64,000 nucleotides of DNA from Eubacterium sp. (GTDB taxonomy: Bacteria > Bacillota > Clostridia > Oscillospirales > Acutalibacteraceae): positions 1 through 64,000 of the forward strand of contig DVEP01000034.1 of the NCBI GenBank assembly GCA_015655975.1, given 5' to 3'. Of this stretch, positions 25,229-33,869 are shown piece by piece. The first letter of the stretch is position 1; every line of letters starts with the position of its first letter. Position numbers and translations under genes: made by a program. The notes under the pieces were generated by a model. It searched no databases. It saw only the letters and a list, made by a program, of their open reading frames with translations, and had not been told where the DNA came from.

Positions 25229-26083
25229 TTACGCCTCCTTAATCTTTTCAAGTTTAGCCTGCAATTCCTGCATTGCAAGGTCATATTGTTCTTTATTAGG
25301 AGCTTTTCCGTGCCACTCAACTTTGTCTTCCATAAATGAAACTCCGCATCCTTTAACAGTTTTCATTATAATTGCGAAAGGTTTGCCCGAATTTTTATTT
25401 TTATGGAAAGCGTCGAAAGCCTTTTCAAGTTCTGCCATATCATTGCCGTTGACTGTAATATGGTTGAGACCGAAAGCTTCTACCTTTTTGTCGATAGGCT
25501 CAGCGCTCATTACATCTTCACATCTGCCGTCAATCTGCAAACCGTTTGAGTCGATGATGACGCAAAGATTGTCGAGTTTATACTGAGAAGCAAACATCAA
25601 AGCCTCCCAAACCTGACCTTCTTCAATTTCGCCGTCGCCGAGAAGTGTATAAACACGGAGTTTGTTTTTATTTGTAAACTTTGCACCCTGTGCCATGCCG
25701 ACAGCGGCGCTGATACCTTGACCGAGCGAGCCTGTGCTCATATCTATACCCGGAGTTGTATTCATATTCGGGTGTCCCTGAAGATGAGAACCGATATGAC
25801 GGAGTGTTTTCAAGTCTTCAACAGGGAAAAATCCGCGATACGCAAGCGCCGAATATAAACCCGGTGCGCAGTGTCCTTTTGAAAGAACAAATCTGTCTCT
25901 GTACTTCCAATCGGGGCGTTTCGGCTCAATATCCATTTCTTTGAAATAAAGATATGCAAAAACATCTGCCGCAGAAAGAGAACCGCCCGGGTGTCCTGCT
26001 TTTGCGTTGTAAGTTCCTTCGATAATGCCCATTCTGATGTTACAAGCAGCAGTTTCGAGCATTTTTTTTGTTCCTTTGTCCAT
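25229..26083 (-). CDS. Transketolase, N-terminal subunit
   Basis: The 284-residue thiamine-diphosphate-binding half of the split transketolase. Present are GHPGGSLSAADV near the start, the RDRFVLSKGHCAPGLY segment and the diphosphate-binding motif that begins with LLGDGEIEEGQ and ends in DSNGLQIDG about 28 residues later. It has its own AAAGGA site and follows serS by 26 bases. The pair makes one enzyme moving two-carbon units between sugar phosphates. Placement after the chromosome-partition genes looks accidental. Confidence 0.95.
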   Translation of the reverse strand: MDKGTKKMLETAACNIRMGIIEGTYNAKAGHPGGSLSAADVFAYLYFKEMDIEPKRPDWKYRDRFVLSKGHCAPGLYSALAYRGFFPVEDLKTLRHIGSHLQGHPNMNTTPGIDMSTGSLGQGISAAVGMAQGAKFTNKNKLRVYTLLGDGEIEEGQVWEALMFASQYKLDNLCVIIDSNGLQIDGRCEDVMSAEPIDKKVEAFGLNHITVNGNDMAELEKAFDAFHKNKNSGKPFAIIMKTVKGCGVSFMEDKVEWHGKAPNKEQYDLAMQELQAKLEKIKEA

Positions 26084-26109
26084 ACGCTTTTCCTTTCGTT
26101 TGTATATAT

Positions 26110-27387
26110 TTATTCTATAACAGTTTTTCCGCCCATATACGGCTGAAGCGCTGTCGGAATACGAACTGAACCGTCTGCCTGAAGATTGTTTTCAAGGAAT
26201 GCGATGAGCATTCTCGGAGGAGCAACGACGGTGTTATTGAGTGTGTGAGCGAGATAGTTTCCGTTTTCGCCCTTAACTCTGATTTTGAGTCTTCTTGCCT
26301 GAGCGTCGCCCAAGTTTGAACAAGAACCGACTTCAAAATATTTCTTTTGACGCGGAGACCAAGCCTCAACATCTATCGACTTGCATTTCAAGTCTGCAAG
26401 GTCGCCCGAACAACACTCAAGTGTACGAACAGGGATATCAAGACTTCTGAAAAGGTCAACCGTGTTTTGCCACAACTTTTCAAACCACATTTTTGACTCT
26501 TCGGGTTTGCAGACAACTATCATTTCCTGTTTTTCAAACTGATGAATTCTGTAAACGCCTCTTTCTTCAATACCGTGTGCGCCTTTTTCCTTTCGGAAAC
26601 AAGGAGAGTATGAAGTGAGCGTCTTCGGAAGTTCGCTTTCAGGTGTGATTGTATTGATGAATTTACCAATCATAGAATGTTCGCTTGTACCTATGAGATA
26701 AAGGTCTTCGCCCTCGATTTTGTACATCATAGCGTCCATTTCGTCAAAACTCATTACCCCGTTTACAACGCTTGAACGAATCATAAACGGCGGTACGCAG
26801 TAGGTAAAACCACGGTCAATCATAAAATCTCTTGCGTACGAAATGACTGCCGAATGAAGTCTTGCAATGTCGCCCATAAGGTAGTAAAAACCGTTTCCTG
26901 CAACTTTTCTTGCGGCGTCAAGGTCAATTCCGTTGAATTTTTCCATTATTTCCGTGTGATACGGAATTTCAAAATCGGGCACAATCGGTTCGCCGTACTT
27001 TTGAATTTCAACATTTTCACTGTCATCTTTGCCTACAGGTACGGTGTCGTCGATGATTTGCGGAATTGTCATCATTATTTTTGTTACCTTTTCAGTGAGT
27101 TCCGCCTCTTTTTCCGAAAGTTCTTCAAGTTCTTTTGCTTGCTTTGAAACTTCTTCTTTGAGCGCCATACCTTCTTCTTTTTTGCCCTGAGCCATCAAAG
27201 CGCCGATTTGCTTACTGATTTTGTTTCTGTTTGCACGAAGTTCGTCCGCTTTTTGCTGAATTTCTCTCTTTTCTTTATCGAGTTCAATCACTTCATCAAC
27301 AAGAGGCAACTTTTTGTCCTGAAATTTCTTTTTAATATTTTCTTTTACGATGTCGGGGTTTTCCCTTAAAAATTTAATGTCTATCAT
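26110..27387 (-). CDS. serS: Seryl-tRNA synthetase
   Basis: Charges tRNA-Ser. The 425-residue protein has the N-terminal coiled-coil arm (about residues 30-100, with many Lys/Glu) that grips the tRNA, then the class II core. The core has GTSEHSM, motif 2 in RKEKGAHGIEERGVYRIHQF and motif 3 near APPRMLIAFLENN. AAGGAG precedes the ATG. It starts 14 bases after parB, so it is transcribed with the partition genes; no T-box leader fits in that gap. Confidence 0.97.
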   Translation of the reverse strand: MIDIKFLRENPDIVKENIKKKFQDKKLPLVDEVIELDKEKREIQQKADELRANRNKISKQIGALMAQGKKEEGMALKEEVSKQAKELEELSEKEAELTEKVTKIMMTIPQIIDDTVPVGKDDSENVEIQKYGEPIVPDFEIPYHTEIMEKFNGIDLDAARKVAGNGFYYLMGDIARLHSAVISYARDFMIDRGFTYCVPPFMIRSSVVNGVMSFDEMDAMMYKIEGEDLYLIGTSEHSMIGKFINTITPESELPKTLTSYSPCFRKEKGAHGIEERGVYRIHQFEKQEMIVVCKPEESKMWFEKLWQNTVDLFRSLDIPVRTLECCSGDLADLKCKSIDVEAWSPRQKKYFEVGSCSNLGDAQARRLKIRVKGENGNYLAHTLNNTVVAPPRMLIAFLENNLQADGSVRIPTALQPYMGGKTVIE

Positions 27388-27401
27388 TTATTTTATGCTC
27401 C

Positions 27402-28244
27402 TTATTCGCCGAGTTTGTTTGCAATGTTTTTTAAGTCGTCTGCCGAATAAAACTCTATTTCGAGAGTTCCTTTTTTGCCCGAGTTGGTTACTTTGACTTT
27501 TCTGCCCAATGTTTCTGCTAAACTAATCTCAACTTCATCATAAAAACTGTCGCGTCTTTTGATTTTTGGACTTTTAACACCGTTTTTAGCAGAGTTTTTC
27601 GCCATTTTTTCAACTTCGCGTACAGTCAAATTCTTTTCTAAAGTAACTTTTGCCGCTTCCGAAATCATTGCGCTGTTTTCAAAAGCAAGAAGAGCTCTTG
27701 CATGACCTGCCGAAAGCACGCCCTCTTTTGTTAAAGTACGCACATCTTCGGGCAGTTTTAAAAGTCTCAGACTGTTTGCAATAGCAGGTCTCGATCGACC
27801 TACTGAAGTTGCGACTTCTTCCTGCGTAAATCCACACTTGTCTATAAGCGCCTGCAAACCCTCTGCCTCTTCTATCGGGTTGAGGTCTTCACGCTGAAGG
27901 TTTTCTATGATTGCAATTTCCATAGTTTCGGTGTCTGTCAGTTCTTTTACAACAACAGGCACTTCTTTCAGCCCTGCAATACGGCTTGCTCTGTATCTGC
28001 GTTCGCCTGCAACAAGTTGGTATCCGCCGTCGATGAGAGGTCTTACAAGCAACGGCTGTAAAATGCCGTGATGTATGATACTGTCTGCAAGTTCCTGCAA
28101 TGAATTTTCGTCAAATGTTTTTCTCGGCTGGTCTTTGTTCGGTATGATTTCGTCAATCGGCAATGTGTTTGTAGGCACCATATCATCAACGGAATTTTCA
28201 AACATTAAAGCGCCAAGACCTTTTTTACTGTTTAATCCTGCCAT
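27402..28244 (-). CDS. parB: Chromosome partitioning protein ParB (Spo0J)
   Basis: A 280-residue CTP-dependent DNA clamp that loads at parS and helps organise the origin. Features are the N-terminal IIPNKDQPRKTFDE segment, the CTP-binding GERRYRASRIAG motif with ENLQREDLNPIEEA, and the HTH region (TQEEVATSVGRSRPAIANSLRLL). The C-terminus holds the dimerisation domain. AAAGGA precedes the ATG. It lies 11 bases after parA. Together with the four parS-like sites upstream of parA this is the origin-segregation module. Confidence 0.95.
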   Translation of the reverse strand: MAGLNSKKGLGALMFENSVDDMVPTNTLPIDEIIPNKDQPRKTFDENSLQELADSIIHHGILQPLLVRPLIDGGYQLVAGERRYRASRIAGLKEVPVVVKELTDTETMEIAIIENLQREDLNPIEEAEGLQALIDKCGFTQEEVATSVGRSRPAIANSLRLLKLPEDVRTLTKEGVLSAGHARALLAFENSAMISEAAKVTLEKNLTVREVEKMAKNSAKNGVKSPKIKRRDSFYDEVEISLAETLGRKVKVTNSGKKGTLEIEFYSADDLKNIANKLGE

Positions 28245-28255
28245 TTTTATATCCT

Positions 28256-29017
28256 TTACTGTTTTTTCAAAAATTCCTCAGCAAGTTTTTTGTAACAAAG
28301 ACTGCCTTTTGAATACTTTTCATAGTACATAATCGGCATTCCGTAACTCGGAGCTTCCGCAAGCCTTACACCGCGAGGAATGTGTGTTTTGTAGGTCTTT
28401 TTCGGAAAATATTTCTCAACTTCCGACAAAACCTGTTGATTTAGTTTCAAACGGTTGTCATACATAGTGAATACAACGCCTTCAAAATCTAAATGCTCAT
28501 TGTAGTGATTTTTAACTATTCTGACTGTATTTACAAGTTGGCTCAAGCCCTCAAGCGCATAGTATTCGCACTGCAGCGGCACTATCAAAGTGTCGGACGC
28601 AGTCAGCGCATTTAAAGAAAGCAGTCCCAAACTCGGAGGACAGTCAATGAAAATATAGTCGTAGTCAACTATTAACGGCGCGAGCGCTTTTTTCAGCACA
28701 CGATTTCGGTCGTCTGCTTCGGCAAGCTCAAGTTCCGCGCCTGCAAGGTTCATATTGGCAGGTAAAAGAGAAAGATTTTTGAAAGGCGTTTCAATTACGA
28801 TGGCTCTCGCTTGAACAGAGTTGACCAGAATGTCGTATGTTGAGTACGGTACTTCTGACTTGTCGGTACCTAAACCGCTGGTAGCGTTGCCTTGAGGGTC
28901 CAAATCTACAAGCAAAACCTTTTTGCCTTTTGCCGCAACAGCAGCAGAAAGATTTATGCAGGTTGTAGTTTTTCCCACTCCGCCTTTTTGGTTGAAAATA
29001 GAAACGGTTTTTCCCAT
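28256..29017 (-). CDS. parA: Chromosome partitioning ATPase ParA (Soj)
   Basis: A 253-residue deviant Walker ATPase that moves or positions origins together with ParB and, as Soj, can act on DnaA. KGGVGKTTTCINL is the deviant Walker A motif near residue 11, and VDLDPQGNAT and IDCPPSLGLL follow. GGAGG lies five bases before the ATG at 29017; an in-frame GTG at 29029 and an ATG at 29020 are too close to it. A promoter lies at 29064-29092, and the parS-like sites are just beyond it. Confidence 0.95.
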   Translation of the reverse strand: MGKTVSIFNQKGGVGKTTTCINLSAAVAAKGKKVLLVDLDPQGNATSGLGTDKSEVPYSTYDILVNSVQARAIVIETPFKNLSLLPANMNLAGAELELAEADDRNRVLKKALAPLIVDYDYIFIDCPPSLGLLSLNALTASDTLIVPLQCEYYALEGLSQLVNTVRIVKNHYNEHLDFEGVVFTMYDNRLKLNQQVLSEVEKYFPKKTYKTHIPRGVRLAEAPSYGMPIMYYEKYSKGSLCYKKLAEEFLKKQ

Positions 29018-29063
29018 CATTACCTCCACATAATATTGTTATAATATAATAAATTATAATATC

Positions 29064-29092
29064 ATTTTACCACATCTATATGTCTGTTTCAA
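29064..29092 (-). promoter_or_regulatory. parA operon promoter
   Basis: On the minus strand TTGAAA (29092-29087) and TAAAAT (29069-29064) with a 17-base spacer. The nearest parS-like site is 85 bases further upstream. Confidence 0.6.
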
Positions 29093-29177
29093 CAGTTTTA
29101 ACGCACAATTAATAATGTCTTTACTGTTATTTTGGGGCAGAGGGAGGAAAGCCTTGAGAAAAGTTTGTTGCACAGAT

Positions 29178-29193
29178 TGTTTCACATGAAACA
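29178..29193. other. parS-like ParB binding site 1
   Basis: TGTTTCACATGAAACA, embedded in a longer near-palindrome. It matches the Bacillus parS consensus except that the central CG is CA. One of four identical sites between parA and noc. Confidence 0.8.
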
Positions 29194-29270
29194 ATCAAAA
29201 TAATCAATAGTATATCGCTCAAAGCATTGTAAATGTTGATTTAAGTAATGACAGCAAACATACTACGAAA

Positions 29271-29286
29271 TGTTTCACATGAAACA
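29271..29286. other. parS-like ParB binding site 2
   Basis: Identical 16-base sequence to site 1 and in the same orientation, 93 bases from it. Confidence 0.8.
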
Positions 29287-29341
29287 TTTTACAATTCTTA
29301 CTTATATGTTGATTTTTTGGGCATTGATAAACATATCATAT

Positions 29342-29357
29342 TGTTTCACATGAAACA
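29342..29357. other. parS-like ParB binding site 3
   Basis: Identical 16-base sequence and orientation, 71 bases after site 2. Confidence 0.8.
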
Positions 29358-29415
29358 TTATAAAACTATAATTGTAGTATTGAAATCGCTTCTACTCTTT
29401 ACAGATATATTGCAT

Positions 29416-29431
29416 TGTTTCACATGAAACA
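29416..29431. other. parS-like ParB binding site 4
   Basis: Identical 16-base sequence and orientation, 74 bases after site 3. Apart from the four sites and the noc end, the 29093-29552 spacer holds no gene. Confidence 0.8.
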
Positions 29432-29459
29432 ATGTGAAAAGAAAATATGGTATATATTA

Positions 29460-29542
29460 AAAAAGCAGAAAACCCCGACATAAGTCAGGGCATTCCGCGT
29501 GATGAAAAGAGGAGAATATGTTAAAACGGTTACCCGTTTTAA
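29460..29542 (-). terminator. Hairpins after noc, the second probably a terminator
   Basis: Directly after the noc stop codon, TTAAAACGG and CCGTTTTAA (29521-29529 and 29534-29542) form a perfect nine-base stem with a four-base loop but no T run. Further on, CCCTGAC and GTCGGGG arms (29472-29490) precede TTTTCTGCTTTTTT on the minus strand, a weak terminator. Confidence 0.5.
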
Positions 29543-29552
29543 GCAAAATCAA

Positions 29553-30380
29553 TCAAGCAAGGTTAATCTTGTTGTCCGCGAGAGTCGGAGTCTTGCTTGC
29601 AGTTTTAGGAATTCGCACCAAAAACTCAATGAAATCGTCTGTTTCGGTTTTCTTTGAGTCTGCGTCAATTCCTGCGCTTCTCATAGTTTCTATTGCTTTG
29701 TTTACTGTATTTATGAAAATTCGTATATCCTTGAAGATTTTTACGATATTTTTCTTTGGCTTAACTGTATTGTCAGTTAATTTATCTATATATTCTTCTG
29801 TTTGTCGGACATTTAAACCTTTTTCTTTAACTAAGTTTAAAGTCTGCCAAATATCTTTTGTGTTTGATAGTTTAAGCAACGCTCTTGCGTGTCGCTCCGT
29901 AAGATTTTCTTTTTCAATGAAATATCTGACATCTGACGGAAGTTTCAAAAGTCGAAGTTTATTACTGACTGCGCTTTGGCTCTTTCCGAGTCTTTTTGCA
30001 ATTTCGTCCTGCGTCATTCCGAAAACTTCTGAAAGTTTTGCTATCGCATTTGCTTCTTCAAAAAAAGACAACTCGCTTCGCTGAATATTTTCTATAATGG
30101 CAAGTGTTGCCGACTGTTCGGCTCTGCACTCGATTTCAATGCAAGGTACTTTTTGTAAGTTTGAAAGTATGCTTGCACGAAGTCTTCTTTCTCCCGTAAC
30201 TACTTCATAGTAGTCAGAGTTGTTTATTCTGCGAACAAGAAGAGGTTGAAGAACTCCGTTTTCCCGAATGCTTTGAGCAAGTTCAAGTAAATCATCGCTT
30301 TTAAAATGCTTTCTCGGTTGATACGGGTTTGGCAACAGCCGTTCTGTCGGTATCTGCAAGACTGTCGTGTTTTCTTTCAT
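29553..30380 (-). CDS. noc: ParB-family nucleoid occlusion protein Noc
   Basis: A 275-residue second ParB-family protein. It has LLPNPYQPRKHFKSDDLLEL, the CTP-binding GERRLRASIL and ENIQRSELSFFEEA motifs, and a recognition region with MTQDEIAKRLGKSQSAVSNKLRLL. Position just before rsmG and apart from parAB is the usual place for noc in Firmicutes. Noc keeps the division septum off the nucleoid and binds its own sites; whether this one also uses the parS-like sites next to it is open. The start at 30380 is seven bases after GGAGG; an ATG at 30386 is too close. Confidence 0.8.
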   Translation of the reverse strand: MKENTTVLQIPTERLLPNPYQPRKHFKSDDLLELAQSIRENGVLQPLLVRRINNSDYYEVVTGERRLRASILSNLQKVPCIEIECRAEQSATLAIIENIQRSELSFFEEANAIAKLSEVFGMTQDEIAKRLGKSQSAVSNKLRLLKLPSDVRYFIEKENLTERHARALLKLSNTKDIWQTLNLVKEKGLNVRQTEEYIDKLTDNTVKPKKNIVKIFKDIRIFINTVNKAIETMRSAGIDADSKKTETDDFIEFLVRIPKTASKTPTLADNKINLA

Positions 30381-30430
30381 TTTCATTCCTCCCGTCCTCT
30401 GTATCTATACTATACCACATTGTTTCAAAT

Positions 30431-30460
30431 AAAAAAAGAGTTTTCCGTCGTGGAAAACTC
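30431..30460 (-). terminator. rsmG terminator
   Basis: GAGTTTTCC (30438-30446) and GGAAAACTC (30452-30460) are perfect nine-base arms with a five-base loop, followed on the minus strand by a seven-base T run. It separates the mnmE-rsmG unit from noc. Confidence 0.9.
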
Positions 30461-30486
30461 TTCATATTCGTCAAAAAGGTGCGTTT

Positions 30487-31191
30487 TTATAGTGGCTGTT
30501 TAGATATTTTTGCACTGTTACGGGGATATTTTGTCGCAGTTTGCGAAATCTTTTTGTAATGAACTATATTTCTGCTGTTTTCTTCACCAAGTTTATATGA
30601 AAAATTATCAGCCAATTCAGAACCTAACAATGAACAAGCGTTGTTTGCAAGTTCTCTCTCGTCTTTTGCTCCTTTCATAGAAACAAACAGTCCGCCAACC
30701 TTAACAAACGGCAGACAATACTCGCAAAGTATATTTAACGGGGCAACGGCACGCGCAACAGAAAAGTCAAACTGCTCTCTGTACTCTGCCTTTTTTCCTG
30801 CGTCTTCGCATCTTGCGTGAACAAGCGTTGCTTTCAGTTGAAGTTCGTCGAGCACTGCCTGTAAAAAGTTGAGCCTTTTTTGAAGACTGTCAAGCAAAAC
30901 AATTTGCAGGTCGGGGCGGGCAATTAGCATTACTATACCCGGAAAGCCTGCGCCTGTTCCGACATCTATCACAGACGCGTCGGTCGGAAAGTCAGTGTAT
31001 TTGAAAATATACAGACAATCGAGAAAATGCTTTACCACAATTTCGTCAGGCTCCGTAATTCCTGTCAAGTTCATTTTTTTATTCCATTCAACAAGCAAAT
31101 CGGCATATTTGTCAAACTGCTCGAGTTGTAATTCAGACAAGTCAACACCGATTTCACTTGCCATACTTTTTAACAATTCTTTATTTATCAT
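30487..31191 (-). CDS. rsmG: 16S rRNA (guanine-527-N7)-methyltransferase
   Basis: Methylates G527 of 16S rRNA using S-adenosylmethionine; loss gives low-level streptomycin resistance in other bacteria. The 234-residue protein has the family N-terminal helices (EIGVDLSELQLEQFDKYADL), the SAM site DVGTGAGFPG and the FSVARAVAPLNILCEY segment. AGGTG precedes the ATG at 31191. It follows alkD by 71 bases in the mnmE-mnmG-alkD-rsmG unit. Confidence 0.95.
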   Translation of the reverse strand: MINKELLKSMASEIGVDLSELQLEQFDKYADLLVEWNKKMNLTGITEPDEIVVKHFLDCLYIFKYTDFPTDASVIDVGTGAGFPGIVMLIARPDLQIVLLDSLQKRLNFLQAVLDELQLKATLVHARCEDAGKKAEYREQFDFSVARAVAPLNILCEYCLPFVKVGGLFVSMKGAKDERELANNACSLLGSELADNFSYKLGEENSRNIVHYKKISQTATKYPRNSAKISKQPL

Positions 31192-31262
31192 ACTACACCT
31201 GTATTGTTTATATTATTAATATTAATTACATTATATACTGCTGTGTCATTAGGCTGTTGAAA

Positions 31263-32003
31263 TCATTCAACGGACTGCGATTTCATTTTTTCGCGCAGAC
31301 TTTTCAAATAAACTTTGTCGCTTTCATCAACTCTGTATGATTCGCAAAGTTTTGAAATGGTTTTTAAAGTTGTAAATTTGTTTAACTTTGAATTTTCCAC
31401 AATATCGAGTACCTTTTGCGGATATTTCAAATAAATGGTTGCAAGCGACCAGGCAACAGCCATATTTACATAGTAATTTTCGTCGTTATTTTCAACATAT
31501 ATGTGCAAAATTTTGTCAATGTACATATCGTTTGCATAGTAACTCATAGTTGATACAATGAAAAATCTTTTTTCAAATTCGCTCTTATCTGCATAGTAAA
31601 AGATAAAATCTTTCCATTTATCAGCACTTTTCTTTAAAAATTTCATACTTGAAACGACAACATCGCAGACTGCCCAGTTATCAATAAGCGGTATGAATTT
31701 TTTTAAATACGCTTTTCTTTTATCGTCGTCAATTTTCGCTGTGGCACAAACAAGACCGAAAACAACTTTTTCTTCGTAAAAACTTTCTTTTGAAATAGGG
31801 TAGTTTTCCAAAAAATCGACTGCGTTTTCTTTGGAAATTTCTTTTGCAATTTTGCGTAAATCAGGTATTCGCACACCGTAAAAACTGTTTAACTCAGGCA
31901 CAAGCGACGCGTGAAAAGATTTGTACTTTTCGTCGCAGTGTTCAAGAAAAACATTCTTTAAATATTCTGTATTTTTGAATTTTTCATTACAGTCAGACAT
32001 CAT
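31263..32003 (-). CDS. AlkD-like DNA alkylation repair protein
   Basis: A 246-residue all-helical HEAT-repeat protein of the AlkD family, which removes bulky or charged alkylated bases such as 3-methyladenine or N7-methylguanine. The motif VPELNSFYGVRIPDLRKIAK near the N-terminus and the active-site region DNWAVCDVVVSSMK, with Trp and Asp at the catalytic places, support this. The start ATG overlaps the mnmG stop codon (ATGATG), with GGAGG seven bases upstream, so translation is coupled. Placement between mnmG and rsmG is unusual, as these are normally adjacent. Confidence 0.85.
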   Translation of the reverse strand: MMSDCNEKFKNTEYLKNVFLEHCDEKYKSFHASLVPELNSFYGVRIPDLRKIAKEISKENAVDFLENYPISKESFYEEKVVFGLVCATAKIDDDKRKAYLKKFIPLIDNWAVCDVVVSSMKFLKKSADKWKDFIFYYADKSEFEKRFFIVSTMSYYANDMYIDKILHIYVENNDENYYVNMAVAWSLATIYLKYPQKVLDIVENSKLNKFTTLKTISKLCESYRVDESDKVYLKSLREKMKSQSVE

Positions 32004-33868
32004 TTTTTTGCCTCCAGCAAAATGTTGAGCGCAGTAATATCGGCAGGGTTTACACCGCTTATTCTGCTTGCCTGACCGAGATTTTGAGGTCGTATTTTTG
32101 AAAGTTTTTCAATTGCTTCAAGTCGCAGACCTTTTGCGTTTTTATAGTCAAAATCGGCAGGAATTTCTTTGCATTCAAGTCGGCGCATTTCTTTAATCTG
32201 CGCTTGCTGACGCTTTATATACCCCTCGTACTTGACAGATATTTCAACCTGCTCAAATATTTCGGGAGGTAATTCAGGACGGTCGGTGTCAATTTCAGCC
32301 AAGTTTTTGTATGTCAACTGCGGTCTTTTCAGCAGTTCAACAAGTTTGCATCCTGTTTTTAAAGGCGCTGTATTGTTGTCTGTCAAAATTTTCTGTAAAG
32401 CGTCTGTAATCGGTATGGATTTTTCTGAAACACGCTGTTTTTCTTCTTCAACAAGACGCTGTTTTTCTAAAAATTCATTGTATCGTTCATCTGAAACAAG
32501 ACCTATTTTGTGTCCTGTCGGAGTCAATCTGACATCGGCATTGTCCTGTCTTAAAACAAGACGATATTCACTTCTGCTCGTCATCATTCTGTATGGGTCG
32601 GAACAGCCTTTTGTGATTAAATCATCTATCAAAGTACCTATATACGAACCGCCTCTGTCAAGTATCAAAGGCTCTTTGCCGAGTATTTTGAGCGCGGCGT
32701 TAGCACCTGCGACAAGACCCTGTGCCGCCGCTTCTTCGTAGCCCGAAGAACCGTTAAACTGACCTGCACCGTAAAGTCCGTCAAAGTCGTGAAACTCAAG
32801 CGTAGCCTTTAAAGCAGTCGGGTCAACACAGTCGTATTCGATAGCGTAGGCAGGGCGCATAATCACACAGTTTTCAAGCCCTTTTATAGTATGAATAAAT
32901 TTAATCTGTACATCTTCGGGAAGAGAACTGCTCATACCCTGAAGGTAGAGTTCTTCTGTTTCAAGTCCGCACGGCTCAATGAAAAGTTGATGTCGCTTCT
33001 TGTCGGAAAATCGAACAATTTTATCTTCAAAAGACGGACAGTATCTCGGACCGACGCCCTCGATTTTGCCCGAGTACATCGGAGAACGGTCGAGATTGTC
33101 GAGTATGATTTTCTTTGTTTCTTCGTTTGTGTATGTAATGTGGCAAACGGCTTTGTTGTGCAGTTTTTCCTTTGTTTCAAAAGAAAACGGTACAATTTCT
33201 TCGTCGCCTTCCTGAACTTCAAGACCGTCAAAATTGACACTCTTTCTGTTGACACGGGGCGGAGTGCCTGTTTTGAAACGGCGAAGCGGAATATTCAGTT
33301 TGTACAGCGCTTTTGAAAGTTCTGTTGACGGGAACATTCCGTCAGGACCCGATTCATAGGAAACATCGCCGATATAAATTCTTCCGCCCAAAAAAGTACC
33401 TGTTGCTATAACTACTGCTTTTGCCGTAAAAATGGCTTCAAGCCTCGTTTTTACCTGCCAAAGACCGTCATCACGCTTTACAAGGTCTGTAATTTCAGCC
33501 TGTCTGATTTCAAGATTGTCGCACAATTCAAGCGTGTGTTTCATTCCTGCGGAATATTCGCGGCGGTCAATTTGTGCGCGCAAAGAGTGAACGGCAGGAC
33601 CTTTTCCCAAGTTGAGCATCCTTGACTGCAACTGATATTTGTCGGCAGCCTTTCCCATTTCTCCGCCGAGCGCGTCGATTTCACGGACAAGGTGTCCTTT
33701 GGAAGTACCGCCTATACTCGGGTTGCACGGCATATTTCCGACCCAGTCCAAATTGATTGTAAAAATTCCTGTTTTGCAACCGAGCCTTGCGCTTGCGAGC
33801 GCCGCTTCAATTCCTGCGTGTCCCGCGCCTATAACTATTACATCAAATTTTTCTGAAAAATACTCCAT
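32000..33868 (-). CDS. mnmG: tRNA uridine-5-carboxymethylaminomethyl modification enzyme MnmG
   Basis: With MnmE it installs the carboxymethylaminomethyl group on wobble U34 of several tRNAs. The 622-residue FAD protein opens with VIGAGHAGIEAALASARLG and shows CNPSIGGTSKGHLVREIDALGG, RFKTGTPPRV and the C-terminal GVNPADITAL. Length is normal. It is two bases after mnmE and overlaps alkD. Confidence 0.97.
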   Translation of the reverse strand: MEYFSEKFDVIVIGAGHAGIEAALASARLGCKTGIFTINLDWVGNMPCNPSIGGTSKGHLVREIDALGGEMGKAADKYQLQSRMLNLGKGPAVHSLRAQIDRREYSAGMKHTLELCDNLEIRQAEITDLVKRDDGLWQVKTRLEAIFTAKAVVIATGTFLGGRIYIGDVSYESGPDGMFPSTELSKALYKLNIPLRRFKTGTPPRVNRKSVNFDGLEVQEGDEEIVPFSFETKEKLHNKAVCHITYTNEETKKIILDNLDRSPMYSGKIEGVGPRYCPSFEDKIVRFSDKKRHQLFIEPCGLETEELYLQGMSSSLPEDVQIKFIHTIKGLENCVIMRPAYAIEYDCVDPTALKATLEFHDFDGLYGAGQFNGSSGYEEAAAQGLVAGANAALKILGKEPLILDRGGSYIGTLIDDLITKGCSDPYRMMTSRSEYRLVLRQDNADVRLTPTGHKIGLVSDERYNEFLEKQRLVEEEKQRVSEKSIPITDALQKILTDNNTAPLKTGCKLVELLKRPQLTYKNLAEIDTDRPELPPEIFEQVEISVKYEGYIKRQQAQIKEMRRLECKEIPADFDYKNAKGLRLEAIEKLSKIRPQNLGQASRISGVNPADITALNILLEAKK

Positions 33869-33869
33869 A

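Noticed and set aside
24284..26083. Transketolase in two frames as a possible frameshift
   Set aside because: The second gene has its own AGGAGG and ATG three bases after the first stop, and two-subunit transketolases are a known normal form.
27388..27401. T-box leader for serS
   Set aside because: Only 14 bases separate parB and serS; no room for a T-box.
29518..30084. A 188-codon plus-strand frame with a good AGGAG site, antisense to noc
   Set aside because: It lies wholly inside noc, which has clear ParB-family motifs on the other strand; its translation has no recognisable domain and the upstream site can be explained by chance.
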